A program made the translations under genes and the position numbers. Below are positions 1 through 9,859 of a stretch of DNA of 64,000 nt, one piece after another. Position 1 is the stretch's first letter. Each line of letters opens with the position of its first letter. The notes beneath the pieces are model-generated. The model was not told the DNA's origin. It saw only the letters and a list, made by a program, of their open reading frames with translations, and ran no database searches. The DNA comes from Edaphobacter acidisoli (GTDB lineage Bacteria; Acidobacteriota; Terriglobia; Terriglobales; Acidobacteriaceae), in the NCBI RefSeq assembly GCF_014642855.1, contig NZ_BMJB01000001.1:2046001-2110000 (forward strand). The letters run 5' to 3'.

Positions 1-281
1 AAGCACGAAAGTTCGGCACGGCTGAGGTTGACTACATCTTCGGCGCGCAACCGGAGCGGCTGTTCCGTCACCTGATGCCGCGCTACGTTACGACGCAGAT
101 CTTCCATGCGCTGCTGGAGAGCGTGGCCGCAGAGCACGCAGCGCGTATGACAGCAATGGATTCGGCCACGAACAATGCTGGAGAAATGATCGACGCGCTC
201 TCGCTCACGATGAACCGTGTGAGACAGGCTGCGATTACGAAGGAAATTATCGAAATTGTGAGCGGCGCAGCCGCACTGTAA
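1..281 (+). CDS. atpG: ATP synthase F1 gamma subunit, C-terminal fragment
   Basis: This is the last 92 codons of a gene cut by the left edge; the frame is open from base 3 and stops at 281. The gamma subunit is the central rotor shaft of F1, turning inside the alpha3beta3 ring to couple proton flow to ATP synthesis. The visible part has the family's C-terminal helix, including the stretch [19 protein letters not shown], which matches the very conserved NxxRQAxIT end of gamma subunits. It sits 15 bases before atpD, in the usual gamma-beta-epsilon order of an atp operon. Confidence 0.95.
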   Translation, partial: ARKFGTAEVDYIFGAQPERLFRHLMPRYVTTQIFHALLESVAAEHAARMTAMDSATNNAGEMIDALSLTMNRVRQAAITKEIIEIVSGAAAL

Positions 282-2176
<1,895 letters not shown>

Positions 2177-2565
2177 GGCATCCCCCCGTTTTTTTTGCGC
2201 AAAGTCTTCATTCGATTTGGTTTAGGCTTGGACTTTGACCTGTCGGATTGGCGTAAGTTGTTGATTTTATTTGTCTCCTCGTAGGTAATGCTGGGAAAGT
2301 CTTCATTTCAAATGAGTAAAGCCCCAAAGATGGTCTCTTTGGGGCTTTGGTCTTTTTCTATGCTGATTTAATTGTAGCAGTTTGGGAAAACTAAACCGCC
2401 ACGAGGAAGTTGTTTGATTGGAATAGTTTATGGGATTTGGAGACTTGACAAGATTTTGACCCGGCCTGAGATGTCCCCCCTCTGGCGGTTGAGCGTGTAC
2501 GGAACCAGAGAGACCCATTTATCCAAGCCGATCCTTCAACTTTCGAAATATCCGTCACATCTCGC
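2177..2565. other. Intergenic region after the atp operon
   Basis: A 389-base gap without a convincing gene. It holds a run of eight T residues soon after atpC (about 2189-2196) without a clear stem, the strong hairpin terminator at 2318-2357, and AT-rich sequence. The short ORFs here have no family resemblance and no good ribosome binding site. Confidence 0.6.
2318..2357. terminator. Intrinsic terminator of the atp operon
   Basis: A perfect 13-base-pair stem (2318-2330 with 2336-2348), loop TGGTC, followed by a T-rich tail at 2349-2357. The left arm begins with AAA, so it could also stop minus-strand transcripts from the VOC gene. Confidence 0.9.
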
Positions 2566-3003
2566 TCAGTTGAGTTCCTGGGCGAGTCCGATGAGAAGCC
2601 CTTCGGGTCCGCGGATGTAGCAAAGCCGATAGGAGTCCTGATACCGGACGACTTCGCCTACGAGCTGTGCGCCGCGCTTGCACAGCCTGCCAAGCGTCTC
2701 GTCGATGTCGTCCACGGCGAACATGACGCGGAGGTAGCCCAGGGCATTTACTGGGGCGTTGCGGTGGTCCGCGACGATAGGCGGGGTGAGGAAGCGGGAG
2801 AGTTCGAGGCGGCTGTGGCCGTCGGGTGTGCGCATCATTGCGATCTCGACGCGCTGGCCGGCAAGTCCGGTGACACGGCCTGCCCATTCTCCTTCGATTG
2901 TGGTTCGGCCTTCGAGATCAAGGCCGAGCTCGCGGAAGAAATCAATCGTCTCTTCGAGGTTATCGACGACGATTCCTACGTTATCCATCCGTTTGAGCGC
3001 CAT
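2566..3003 (-). CDS. VOC (glyoxalase/bleomycin resistance/dioxygenase) family protein
   Basis: About 145 residues from the ATG at 3003, the usual size of a single-domain VOC protein. The start MALKRMDNVGIVVDNLEETI is the typical first beta strand and helix of the fold. FFRELGLDLEG, a central segment with RTPDGHSRLELSRF, and YIRGPEGLLIGLAQEL at the end follow the paired beta-alpha-beta-beta-beta repeat. Members bind a divalent metal and act on varied small substrates, including methylglyoxal and antibiotics; the substrate cannot be told from this sequence. A longer open frame reaches 3111, but it runs into a hairpin repeat and adds an unlikely N-terminus. It stands alone between the atp operon and a convergently unrelated gene. 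Confidence 0.88.
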   Translation of the reverse strand: MALKRMDNVGIVVDNLEETIDFFRELGLDLEGRTTIEGEWAGRVTGLAGQRVEIAMMRTPDGHSRLELSRFLTPPIVADHRNAPVNALGYLRVMFAVDDIDETLGRLCKRGAQLVGEVVRYQDSYRLCYIRGPEGLLIGLAQELN

Positions 3004-3106
3004 GCGTTGACTGTACAAGATGGCGCCTGGATGCAACAACGGACGCTTGGCAATGGCGAAGCGAAAGCCGTACCTCAGGGGCCCGGTTCGAGCTTCGCTC
3101 GAATAG

Positions 3107-3149
3107 CCCACTCATGCCGCGATGAAACCGCGGCATGAGTGGGGCACCC
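3107..3149. repeat. Hairpin repeat with GGGGCACCC tail (copy 1)
   Basis: A perfect 15-base-pair stem (3107-3121 with 3129-3143) around a 7-base loop, ending in GGGGCACCC. The same layout, CCCAC-stem-loop-stem-GTGGGGCACCC, recurs at 9600-9631 and in part at 9775-9800. It lies in the gap upstream of the VOC gene. Confidence 0.7.
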
Positions 3150-3174
3150 AGCGTAGTTTGTTCAATGCACGGAA

Positions 3175-4011
3175 TCAGTTGTGGGGTTCGGCGTTCCAGT
3201 GGTTTACTTCGCGGACCCAGATGTTGCGGAAGCTGATGGGTTCGCTCTTGTCGCCGTGGGCTTGTAGTTTGATGGGCGCGGTGTCGTAGGCTTTGTAGAA
3301 CGGTTGGCCGATGTAGAGTGTCTGGCCTTTGAGTTGGAAGTGGTCGTCGACCAATACGCCGTTTTCGAAGACGGTGGCGTAGGCGGGAGTCTTCAGGGTG
3401 CCGTCGGGGTTGAAGCGGGGCGCGGTCCAGATGATGTCGTAGCTCGACCACTCGCCGGGCTTGCGGGCGGCGTTGGCCAGCGGGGTGGACTGCTTGTAGA
3501 GGCTGCCTAACATGCCGTTGGTGTAGGTCTCGTTGTTGTAGCTGTCCAGGATCTGTAGCTCGTATCCTGCGTCGCCGGGGCCGGTGGAGGCGAGGAAGAC
3601 GCCGCTGTTGCCGCGGGCCTGGCCTTTGCCTTCGATGCTGGCGGGAATCTTCCACTCCAGATGAAGCTGGTAGTCCTTGAATTTCTGTCGGGTCTCGATG
3701 TTGCCGACGCCGCCCTTCTTTACGGTCATGACGCCGTCGTGGACCTCCCAGTCGGCGGGAGTCGTGCCGTCTTTGGCGGCGACCCATTGATGCGTGTCTG
3801 TGCCGTCGAAGAGGATGATTGCGTCGGAGGGTGGGTTGCCGACGGTTGCTGCTGGAGTGACTACGGGAGGGACTGGTTGGTAGAACTCGGTGGCTTCGGG
3901 CTTCGGTTTGGTGGCTCCGGGAGCTTGAGCGAGGGACTGTGCGCCCGTGATGGATGCAACTGCCAGAAGCGCTATGAGAGACAGTGCCCGATTCATCCGA
4001 TTAGCATACAT
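3175..4011 (-). CDS. Secreted DUF1080 (3-keto-disaccharide hydrolase-like) protein
   Basis: About 278 residues from the ATG at 4011, or 273 from an ATG at 3996. The N-terminus is a signal peptide (NRALSLIALLAVASITGAQS) followed by a Pro/Ala-rich linker. From about residue 75 there is a DUF1080 fold: IILFDGTDTHQWVAAKDG at the start, VKKGGVGNIETRQKFKDYQLHLEWKIP, then GNSGVFL and GYELQILDSYNN, and a final RNIWVRE. Family members are lectin-like beta-sandwich proteins; several hydrolyse 3-keto-glucosides in the periplasm. The gene is single, with a repeat-rich gap upstream. Confidence 0.85.
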   Translation of the reverse strand: MYANRMNRALSLIALLAVASITGAQSLAQAPGATKPKPEATEFYQPVPPVVTPAATVGNPPSDAIILFDGTDTHQWVAAKDGTTPADWEVHDGVMTVKKGGVGNIETRQKFKDYQLHLEWKIPASIEGKGQARGNSGVFLASTGPGDAGYELQILDSYNNETYTNGMLGSLYKQSTPLANAARKPGEWSSYDIIWTAPRFNPDGTLKTPAYATVFENGVLVDDHFQLKGQTLYIGQPFYKAYDTAPIKLQAHGDKSEPISFRNIWVREVNHWNAEPHN

Positions 4012-4049
4012 GGATGGTGATTTTGGTTCGTGGCGGGTGGATATCCTAC

Positions 4050-4200
4050 TTCCCCCACCCGTCCGCAAAGTGCCCGTACGGATGGGGCACCCGAAGGTTT
4101 TGGGTTGGGGAAGTGAAAAGGATTCATGGGGTCGGCCACCCGCCTTCCCCACCCAAAGGGTTGGCCTAGGGAAGAAAAGGATTCACGGTGCGCCATCCAC
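4050..4200. repeat. Repeat-rich gap with a hairpin and a direct repeat
   Basis: About 4054-4092 forms an imperfect hairpin ending in GGGGCACCC, a degenerate member of the family seen at 3107. Downstream, GAAAAGGATTCA occurs twice (4115-4126 and 4174-4185), each preceded by G-rich GGGTTGG sequence, with an inverted TTCCCCACCC between. This looks like a decayed tandem or composite repeat ahead of the gene at 4281. Confidence 0.5.
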
Positions 4201-4280
4201 CATCGAGTACCATTGGTAGGCAGTGAAGTGGCAGGCAGAGAAGAAGTGCGGTAAGACACCAGCGAGTCGAAAGGAAGCCC

Positions 4281-5171
4281 ATGGCAGCAAAGCTATTGTC
4301 CGTCCTATTTTTGTTTTGTGGCTCGCTGCTTGCCCAAAATGCGACTGTGCTCATCCACGACACCAACGGCAACCAAACAACCGGAACGATCAGCAATGGG
4401 AATTTGTACTTCCACGACAGCAAGGGCAACAGCGCGTACGGAACAATCAGGGGCGAAAGAGTCTTTCTAAGCACTGACAAAGGTGAAATCACATTTGGCA
4501 CAATCAGGGACGGGAATGTGTTTTTGACAGACCCAAAAGGGATCACCACTGGCACAATCCAGAATGGAAATATCTTTCTAAACAATAGTGATGGAAGCAT
4601 CACAACTGGTTCTTATGATAAGAATGGCAACGTCCTCACATCGACAAGCCCTTCCGCCCAGGAACAACAGCAAAATCTCGAACAACAGCAACTAAGACGA
4701 CAGCAAAACTACGAGGCTGGTGCTACAGTTGGGCAAGCTATCGGCAATGATATCGCCGGTGCTGTCGCGAATCATCGGATCAATTCGTTTTGCAAGGCAA
4801 ATCCAACTGCAACCTATCTCACCTCTGACGGCATACATATAGATTGTCCGAAATCCACCTTCAACAGTTGGGAACAGGAGCAGATCGATGCGTTTTGTGC
4901 TGATAATCCCGGTAAAGGTATCGGATTTGGAAAGCACATGGTTAACTGTGTTACGCCCCCAAGTTCTCCAAACCTAAAGTGGGCGACTTGGGCACTGAAG
5001 CAGTGGAGATGGGACTACATGCATCAGCACAATAAAGATGTGATTGCTGCGGCTCTTACTAGCGATCAGCTAAGTGCAAATTGGGAATACTGGAGAGTGA
5101 AATATTGCACTCTCGCACCTTCTGGCGCGACGTACACAGATCTGAACGGCAAGAAGCGAAGCTGCAATTGA
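4281..5171 (+). CDS. Secreted repeat protein of unknown function, low G+C
   Basis: A 296-residue protein with a clean signal peptide ending SLLAQN. Residues about 20-115 are five tandem units of roughly 19 residues with the pattern N-(V/I/L)-(F/Y)-(L/F)-x-D-x-K-G-x-x-T-x-GTI-x-(N/D)G, likely a beta-strand repeat. A Gln-rich, probably coiled stretch follows (EQQQNLEQQQLRRQQN), then a glycine-containing amphipathic segment and a C-terminal domain with paired cysteines (FCKANP..., FCADNPGKG, CTLAP, final CN). Base use is visibly more AT-rich than the neighbours, and the gap before it is full of repeats, which hints at acquisition. Function not recognised. Confidence 0.75.
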   Translation: MAAKLLSVLFLFCGSLLAQNATVLIHDTNGNQTTGTISNGNLYFHDSKGNSAYGTIRGERVFLSTDKGEITFGTIRDGNVFLTDPKGITTGTIQNGNIFLNNSDGSITTGSYDKNGNVLTSTSPSAQEQQQNLEQQQLRRQQNYEAGATVGQAIGNDIAGAVANHRINSFCKANPTATYLTSDGIHIDCPKSTFNSWEQEQIDAFCADNPGKGIGFGKHMVNCVTPPSSPNLKWATWALKQWRWDYMHQHNKDVIAAALTSDQLSANWEYWRVKYCTLAPSGATYTDLNGKKRSCN

Positions 5172-5483
5172 CTTTCACCCCGACACTTCTTCGACAGCAG
5201 AAATCCGCGAATGATCCCACGTGAAATTGGTCCAATCAGGGCAAAGCCCCTGCCCTTAAGCAAGATGGAGTTTTCAGCGAGCGTTGAGAATTGGTAGAGA
5301 AGCGGGTTTCTCCGCTGCGCAATGGACGGTGAAGCTGTCCATTGCTCCGGTCGAAATGACAAGTCTGTGGGTACATGGACAAACAGCAGATTCCTTCGCT
5401 TCGCTACGGAATGGAAATGCAAAAGCAGCGGCTTTGTGAAGTTTCGTGTCAGTGACAGAGCACCCGGATTTGTTCCAGACTGG
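5172..5483. other. Intergenic region with a dispersed repeat
   Basis: A 312-base gap between the convergent genes at 4281 and 5484. Apart from the 69-base dispersed repeat at 5293-5361 it has no convincing gene or clear terminator. Confidence 0.55.
5293..5361 (+). repeat. 69-base dispersed repeat, copy A
   Basis: From GGTAGAGAAGC to CGGTCGAAATGACA. Compared by eye with the reverse complement of 35390-35458 it differs at 6 of 69 positions with no gaps. It contains an inner imperfect hairpin (AATGGACGG...CTGTCCATT). Both copies lie between convergent genes. Confidence 0.85.
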
Positions 5484-7253
5484 TTAGGATTTCTTCTTTG
5501 GCTTGGCTGCGGATTTTTTCGCGGCGGGTTTGGCTGCGGGTTTAGCGACAGTTTTCGCGGGAGTCTTTGCTGCTGGCTTTGGTGCGGGTTTCGCAGCTGG
5601 AGCTTTCGCTGCGGGCTTTGCTGGTGGTGCTTTCGGCGCTGGCTTTGCCGGGGTGGATTTTGTTGCGGCTTTTGCTGGTGGGGCTTCGTGCTGTTCCTGG
5701 GCGGCGGCTTCGGCGGCCTGGCGGAGAGAGTGGATGACTACGCGCAGCATCTCCTCTTCTGGTGCGGGCTTGCCGGTCCAGATTTCGAATTGGCGGGCGC
5801 CCTGCTGCACGAACATCTCGACACCGGTGATGATGGGGATGTTCATCTGGCGGGCCATGCGGATGAGTGGGGTGTCCAGCGGGTTGTAGACGAGGTCGAA
5901 GACCAGGCGGGTGTTGAGGTCCTTGGCTTCGAGGATCGGCGCGTGCTTCTGGCCTGCCATGCCGACTGGGGTCGAGTTGATGATGACGTCGAAGTTGGTC
6001 TTGGCGATGGCGTCTTTTTTGATGGAATGCGAGCCGGACTGGCGGGCGAGCTTGTGCGCGGTCTCGGGCGTGCGGTTGTAGATGAAGACGTCCGCGCCTT
6101 TGTCGCGCAGGCCGAAGACGGCGGCGCGGCCTGCTCCACCGGCGCCGAGGACGAGCACCTTCGCGTCGCGCAGGGACATGCGCTTTTCGAGCGGGCCGAT
6201 GATGCCGGCGACGTCCGTGTTGAAGCCGTAGAGGTTGCCGTCCTGCGCGCGGAGGACGGTGTTGCAGGCGCCGATCTTGGCCGAGAGCGGGTCGGTGCGC
6301 TCGAGGTGCTCCATGATCTCCTGCTTGAAGGGCATGGTGACGCTGAGGCCCTGGATGGGGATCTCATGGACGAGCTTGATGAGGTCGGAGACCTTGGTGG
6401 CCTGGAGCGCGAGGTAGACGGCGTTGACGGTCTCGCGGCGGAAGGCTGTGTTCATCATGACGGGCGAGAGCGAGCTGCGGATGGGGTTGCCGACGACGCC
6501 GTAGACCTTGGTGGCCGCGTCAACCTGGTCGATGCGGTAGGTTTCGATGAGGGTGCGGGCGGCGATCTGGCCGGGGCCGGTCTCTTCGCCGGCGGTGGCG
6601 GCGGCGAAGGTGAAGGCGCTGCCGGCGCGCAGGCCGAGTACGCGCGAGATGATGCCCATGTCGCCCATGCAGATGCCGACGATCTTCGAGTGGTCTTCCA
6701 TGCGCTCGATGAAGCGCATGAGGGTGACGTTGTCGGAGAGTGACTTGGCCGTGGGAACGATCTTGTAGAAGTCGGGCTGGTAGACGGCCATGCGCTTGTA
6801 GATGCCGTCGAGGTCTTTGGTCGCGTTGAAGTCGTGGTGGCTGATGATGATGGCGATGCCGGTGTCGCGGAGCTTCTGGATGTCGGCTTTCTTGAGAGAC
6901 TCGGCGGACTCGAGCTCGAGGTCGACGAGATGGAAGCCGGAGGTGGCCGCCTTGATGAGAATTTCGAGCTCGGCGGGGATCGAGCCGGCGAACTTGCCTC
7001 CGTTGGCTTTGCGTCGACAGGTTGCGATGCCGGTGGCGGCGGTGTTTTCCTCGAAGAAGTGCTTGATTTTGGACAGCGCCGCGAGCGGGTTTTCGAGGTA
7101 GTCGAGGCGGAACTCGATAAACGGGTTCTCTTTGACGGCAAGTGCTGCTTTTTCAAGCATTTCGGCGGGGGTCGAGCCGGTGATGGCGACGCAGATCTTG
7201 CCGATGCGGGAGCGGAGAAGTTGTTGAGTAATAGCGGGCACGTTCTCTCTCAT
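5484..7253 (-). CDS. aroDE: Bifunctional 3-dehydroquinate dehydratase / shikimate dehydrogenase with a basic tail
   Basis: A 589-residue fusion doing two consecutive shikimate-pathway steps. Residues about 18-240 are type I dehydroquinase: EFRLDY (Glu47, Arg49), the catalytic His in ISHHDF (His139/140) and the Schiff-base Lys164 in FYKIV. Residues about 250-525 are shikimate dehydrogenase: GNPIRSSLSP for substrate binding, SVTMPFK with catalytic Lys310, GACNTV, GFNTD with Asp347, and the NADP loop GAGGAGRA. Residues about 541-589 are an added Ala/Lys/Pro tail of PAKPA/AAKPA repeats ending KPKKKS, like the tail of histone H1. The tail is not needed for either reaction. The gene stands alone; the next gene is divergent. 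Confidence 0.96.
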   Translation of the reverse strand: MRENVPAITQQLLRSRIGKICVAITGSTPAEMLEKAALAVKENPFIEFRLDYLENPLAALSKIKHFFEENTAATGIATCRRKANGGKFAGSIPAELEILIKAATSGFHLVDLELESAESLKKADIQKLRDTGIAIIISHHDFNATKDLDGIYKRMAVYQPDFYKIVPTAKSLSDNVTLMRFIERMEDHSKIVGICMGDMGIISRVLGLRAGSAFTFAAATAGEETGPGQIAARTLIETYRIDQVDAATKVYGVVGNPIRSSLSPVMMNTAFRRETVNAVYLALQATKVSDLIKLVHEIPIQGLSVTMPFKQEIMEHLERTDPLSAKIGACNTVLRAQDGNLYGFNTDVAGIIGPLEKRMSLRDAKVLVLGAGGAGRAAVFGLRDKGADVFIYNRTPETAHKLARQSGSHSIKKDAIAKTNFDVIINSTPVGMAGQKHAPILEAKDLNTRLVFDLVYNPLDTPLIRMARQMNIPIITGVEMFVQQGARQFEIWTGKPAPEEEMLRVVIHSLRQAAEAAAQEQHEAPPAKAATKSTPAKPAPKAPPAKPAAKAPAAKPAPKPAAKTPAKTVAKPAAKPAAKKSAAKPKKKS

Positions 7254-7440
7254 GTCTACAATCGGGGTATCTTACAGGCGTATGGAGTATGATGCAAATT
7301 TTGTTGAAAATAAAAGATTTCTGCGGAGACGTGTGCCGCCAAATCTGATTTTCTGCCTGCCTTGTGCTTCACTTACAGCCTGATTGTAGACGGTTGGGAC
7401 GAGGAAATGTTATCGGTTCGGGCTTTAGAATGAGGAGATT

Positions 7441-8250
7441 ATGGTGGAGCTGGTGCAGATTGAGGGTTGGAAGCAGTGGCCGTGGCTGCGGCATGGGTTT
7501 TCGACGCGAAGGGGTGGCGTTTCAACGATTTATGAGCGGCCGGGCGACTTGAACCTGGGCTGGACGAAGGAGGATGATCCGGCGCTGGTGGCGGAGAATC
7601 GGCGAAGGTTCTTTGAGTCGGTTTGCGGCACGAATGCTGCCGGGCAGATGGTGACGGTGCGGCAGGTGCACTCGGCTACGGTGCGGGTGTTGCGGGGGGA
7701 CGAGTCGCCGCTTGAGACGCCTGAGGGGAAGGCTGTGCTGGAGGGTGACGGGTTGATGACTGCTGTCCCGGGTTTGATGCTGGCGGTGGGGACGGCGGAC
7801 TGTGTTCCGGTGCTGGTGGTGGATACGCGGCTGCGGGTGGTGGCTGCGCTTCATGCGGGATGGCGCGGGACGGCGGCGGGGATCACGGAAGCCGGTGTGG
7901 CGCAGATGCGCGAGGAGTACGGCTCGCGGGTCGAGGATATGGTGGCTGCGGTGGGGCCCTCGATTGGGGCTTGTTGCTATGCGGTGGGTGAGGAGGTGCG
8001 GGAGAAGTTTCGGGCTCGGTTTGCGTATGCGGAGGAGTTGTTCGAGGTGAGGGATTCGCAGCTTTACGTGAACCTGTGGGAGGCGAACCGACGGCAGTTG
8101 CTGGGAGCTGGGTTGACGGATGCGCAGATCAGCGTGGTGGGCGAGTGTACGGCTTGTGCGCGGGATGCTGAGGGGCTCAGATACTTTTCGCATCGTGGGG
8201 AACGTGGAGTTGCGGGGCGGATGCTGAGTCTGGTTGGGGTGGTGTCGTAG
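7441..8250 (+). CDS. pgeF: PgeF/YfiH family (LACC1-like) purine nucleoside-active protein
   Basis: A 269-residue member of the multicopper-polyphenol-oxidase-like DUF152 family. The signature residues are visible: RHGFSTRRGGVS at the start, VRQVHSATV, VGTADCVPVLVVD, LHAGWRGTAAGI, and GPSIGACCYAVGEEV. The conserved His, Cys and His (in QVHS, TADC, HAGW) form the zinc/active site. Family members have been reported to act on purine nucleosides and to correct errors in peptidoglycan precursors, so the older laccase label is doubtful. The ATG at 7441 is preceded by GAGGAG. It is divergent from aroDE and upstream of a GH27 gene. Confidence 0.93.
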   Translation: MVELVQIEGWKQWPWLRHGFSTRRGGVSTIYERPGDLNLGWTKEDDPALVAENRRRFFESVCGTNAAGQMVTVRQVHSATVRVLRGDESPLETPEGKAVLEGDGLMTAVPGLMLAVGTADCVPVLVVDTRLRVVAALHAGWRGTAAGITEAGVAQMREEYGSRVEDMVAAVGPSIGACCYAVGEEVREKFRARFAYAEELFEVRDSQLYVNLWEANRRQLLGAGLTDAQISVVGECTACARDAEGLRYFSHRGERGVAGRMLSLVGVVS

Positions 8251-8388
8251 CTTGCTGCGCGACGCTTGGCAAAGAGCAACCGATTGAAATAGATTGTTGG
8301 CTTACTTGTGAATGACCCTGATGGATGGCTCTGTCTGTCGGTTCGGGCGCACGACGTTCTGCGAATTCAATTGGGAGGAATGTGGGTG

Positions 8389-9585
8389 ATGAAGAGGCTG
8401 TCTGCGGCTCTCACGCTGTTGCTTGCGTTGTATCTCACTGTCTCTGGAGTGTCGGGCTTTGGGCAGGAGAAGATGCTGGCGCCGACTCCGCCGATGGGAT
8501 GGAGCACGTGGAACCACTTTCATCATGCGATCTCGGATGCGCTGGTGCGGGCGCAGACGGATGCGATGGTGTCGAGCGGCATGAAGGATGCCGGATATGT
8601 GTATGTGAACATCGATGGCGGGTGGGAGGGTGAGCGCGATGCGAATGGCGTGCTGCATCCGACGAGCGCGTTTCCGGACATGAAGGCGCTGGGAGACTAC
8701 ATCCACTCGAAGGGGCTGAAGTTTGGCTTGTACACGGGGCCGGGGCCGCGGACGTGCGCGGGTGCTGTAGCCAGCTATGGGCACGAGGAGCAGGATGCGA
8801 AGATGTTCGCGTCGTGGGGCGTGGATTTTCTGAAGTACGACCTGTGCAGCTATCGCGAGATCATGAAGGCGCAGTCGGGCGGGGATATTGCGAAGTCGGA
8901 TGATCTGATGAAGGCGGCCTACGAGAAGATGCATCGGGCACTGTTGGCGACGGGGCGGCCGATCGTCTTCAGCATGTGCCAGTACGGGCTGGGGTCGGTG
9001 TGGGAGTGGGGGCCCGGGGTGGGCGGCAATCTGTGGAGGACGAGCGGCGACATCAGCGATTCGTATGGGCGGATGACGTCGATTGGATTTCGTGAGGCGG
9101 GGTTGTCGAAGTACGCCGGGCCGAACCATTGGAACGATCCAGACTTTCTAGAGGTGGGCAATGGCGGGATGAGTCCGGATGAGGAGCGCACGCACTTCAG
9201 TTTGTGGGCGATGCTGGCTGCGCCGTTGATTGCGGGCAATGATCTGACCCAGATGAGCGAGGAGACGCGGAGCATTCTGCTGAACAAGGAAGTGATTGCG
9301 GTGGACCAGGACCCGCTGGGCAAGGCGGGAGATCGCGCCTATGCCGAAGGTCCGCTGGAGGTGTGGGCGCGGCCTTTAGCAGGCGGCGATATGGCGGTGG
9401 CGATGTTCAACCGGCTGAATGGGACGGTGAGGATTACGCTGCGTTTGCCGGATGTTGGATGGAAGGGAGCGGCGGCGGCGCGTGATCTGTGGACGCATAA
9501 AGATATTGGCGTGCTGCGCGGGAGTTACACGGTTGCGGTTCCGCGACATGGAGTGGTGATGCTGCGGTTGAGCAGGGCGCAGTAG
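8389..9585 (+). CDS. Secreted GH27 alpha-galactosidase-like glycosidase (copy 1)
   Basis: About 398 residues from the ATG at 8389, which has GGGAGGA ten bases upstream; an ATG at 8380 lies too close to that site. A signal peptide (LTLLLALYLTVSGVSGFG) leads into the GH27 barrel starting TPPMGWSTWNHFHHAI. The nucleophile Asp is in FLKYDLC, the acid/base Asp in RTSGDISD, and GPNHWNDPDFLEVGNGG is conserved. A beta-sandwich domain ends the protein. GH27 enzymes remove terminal alpha-galactose (or arabinopyranose) from glycans. A close paralog lies at 60864-62051. It is followed by hairpin repeats. Confidence 0.93.
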   Translation: MKRLSAALTLLLALYLTVSGVSGFGQEKMLAPTPPMGWSTWNHFHHAISDALVRAQTDAMVSSGMKDAGYVYVNIDGGWEGERDANGVLHPTSAFPDMKALGDYIHSKGLKFGLYTGPGPRTCAGAVASYGHEEQDAKMFASWGVDFLKYDLCSYREIMKAQSGGDIAKSDDLMKAAYEKMHRALLATGRPIVFSMCQYGLGSVWEWGPGVGGNLWRTSGDISDSYGRMTSIGFREAGLSKYAGPNHWNDPDFLEVGNGGMSPDEERTHFSLWAMLAAPLIAGNDLTQMSEETRSILLNKEVIAVDQDPLGKAGDRAYAEGPLEVWARPLAGGDMAVAMFNRLNGTVRITLRLPDVGWKGAAAARDLWTHKDIGVLRGSYTVAVPRHGVVMLRLSRAQ

Positions 9586-9599
9586 TCTCGGCCGGTAAA

Positions 9600-9631
9600 C
9601 CCACGTCTCAACTGCGAGACGTGGGGCACCC
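9600..9631. repeat. Hairpin repeat with GGGGCACCC tail (copy 2)
   Basis: Stem CCCACGTCTC/GAGACGTGGG (9600-9609 with 9616-9625) and a 6-base loop, ending GGGGCACCC. It lies just after the GH27 stop and could act as a terminator, though it lacks a T run. Confidence 0.75.
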
Positions 9632-9702
9632 GCTTAGAGCATTTTCTTTATTTGGTTTGGTTGCATCTATAAGTCGCGCTTTCAGCGCTCACTCACCATC
9701 GC

Positions 9703-9800
9703 CCAGGATCCCTAGGGCTTCGCCCTAGGCTGGTATGAAACGGGCCTTTGGCCCTGAAGGCTTCGGCAAATGAACCCACGTCTCAAAAGCGAGACGTGGG
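9703..9800. repeat. Composite hairpin repeat (three stems)
   Basis: Three stems in a row: CCTAGGGC/GCCCTAGG (9711-9718 with 9722-9729), GGGCC/GGCCC around 9742-9754, and the same CCCACGTCTC/GAGACGTGGG stem as at 9600 (9775-9784 with 9791-9800). It lies between the convergent GH27 and MgtC genes. Confidence 0.7.
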
Positions 9801-9859
9801 CAGCCGCTTTGTTGGAACAAGGAGTGGATTGCGTCCCCACCCAGTTGCGTCGGTTGCTG

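Noticed and set aside
2186..2200. Run of eight T residues after atpC as a terminator.
   Set aside because: No stem precedes it; the real hairpin is at 2318.
2414..2620. A 68-codon plus-strand ORF in the gap after the atp operon.
   Set aside because: No ribosome site, no recognisable pattern, and it runs into the end of the VOC gene.
3004..3111. A longer N-terminus for the VOC protein up to 3111.
   Set aside because: The added residues are encoded by a gap that includes the hairpin repeat; the ATG at 3003 gives the normal family start.
5322..6743. A 473-codon plus-strand frame opposite aroDE, Gly/Phe-rich.
   Set aside because: Antisense of the Ala/Lys/Pro tail and the AroE part; low complexity arises from the complement.
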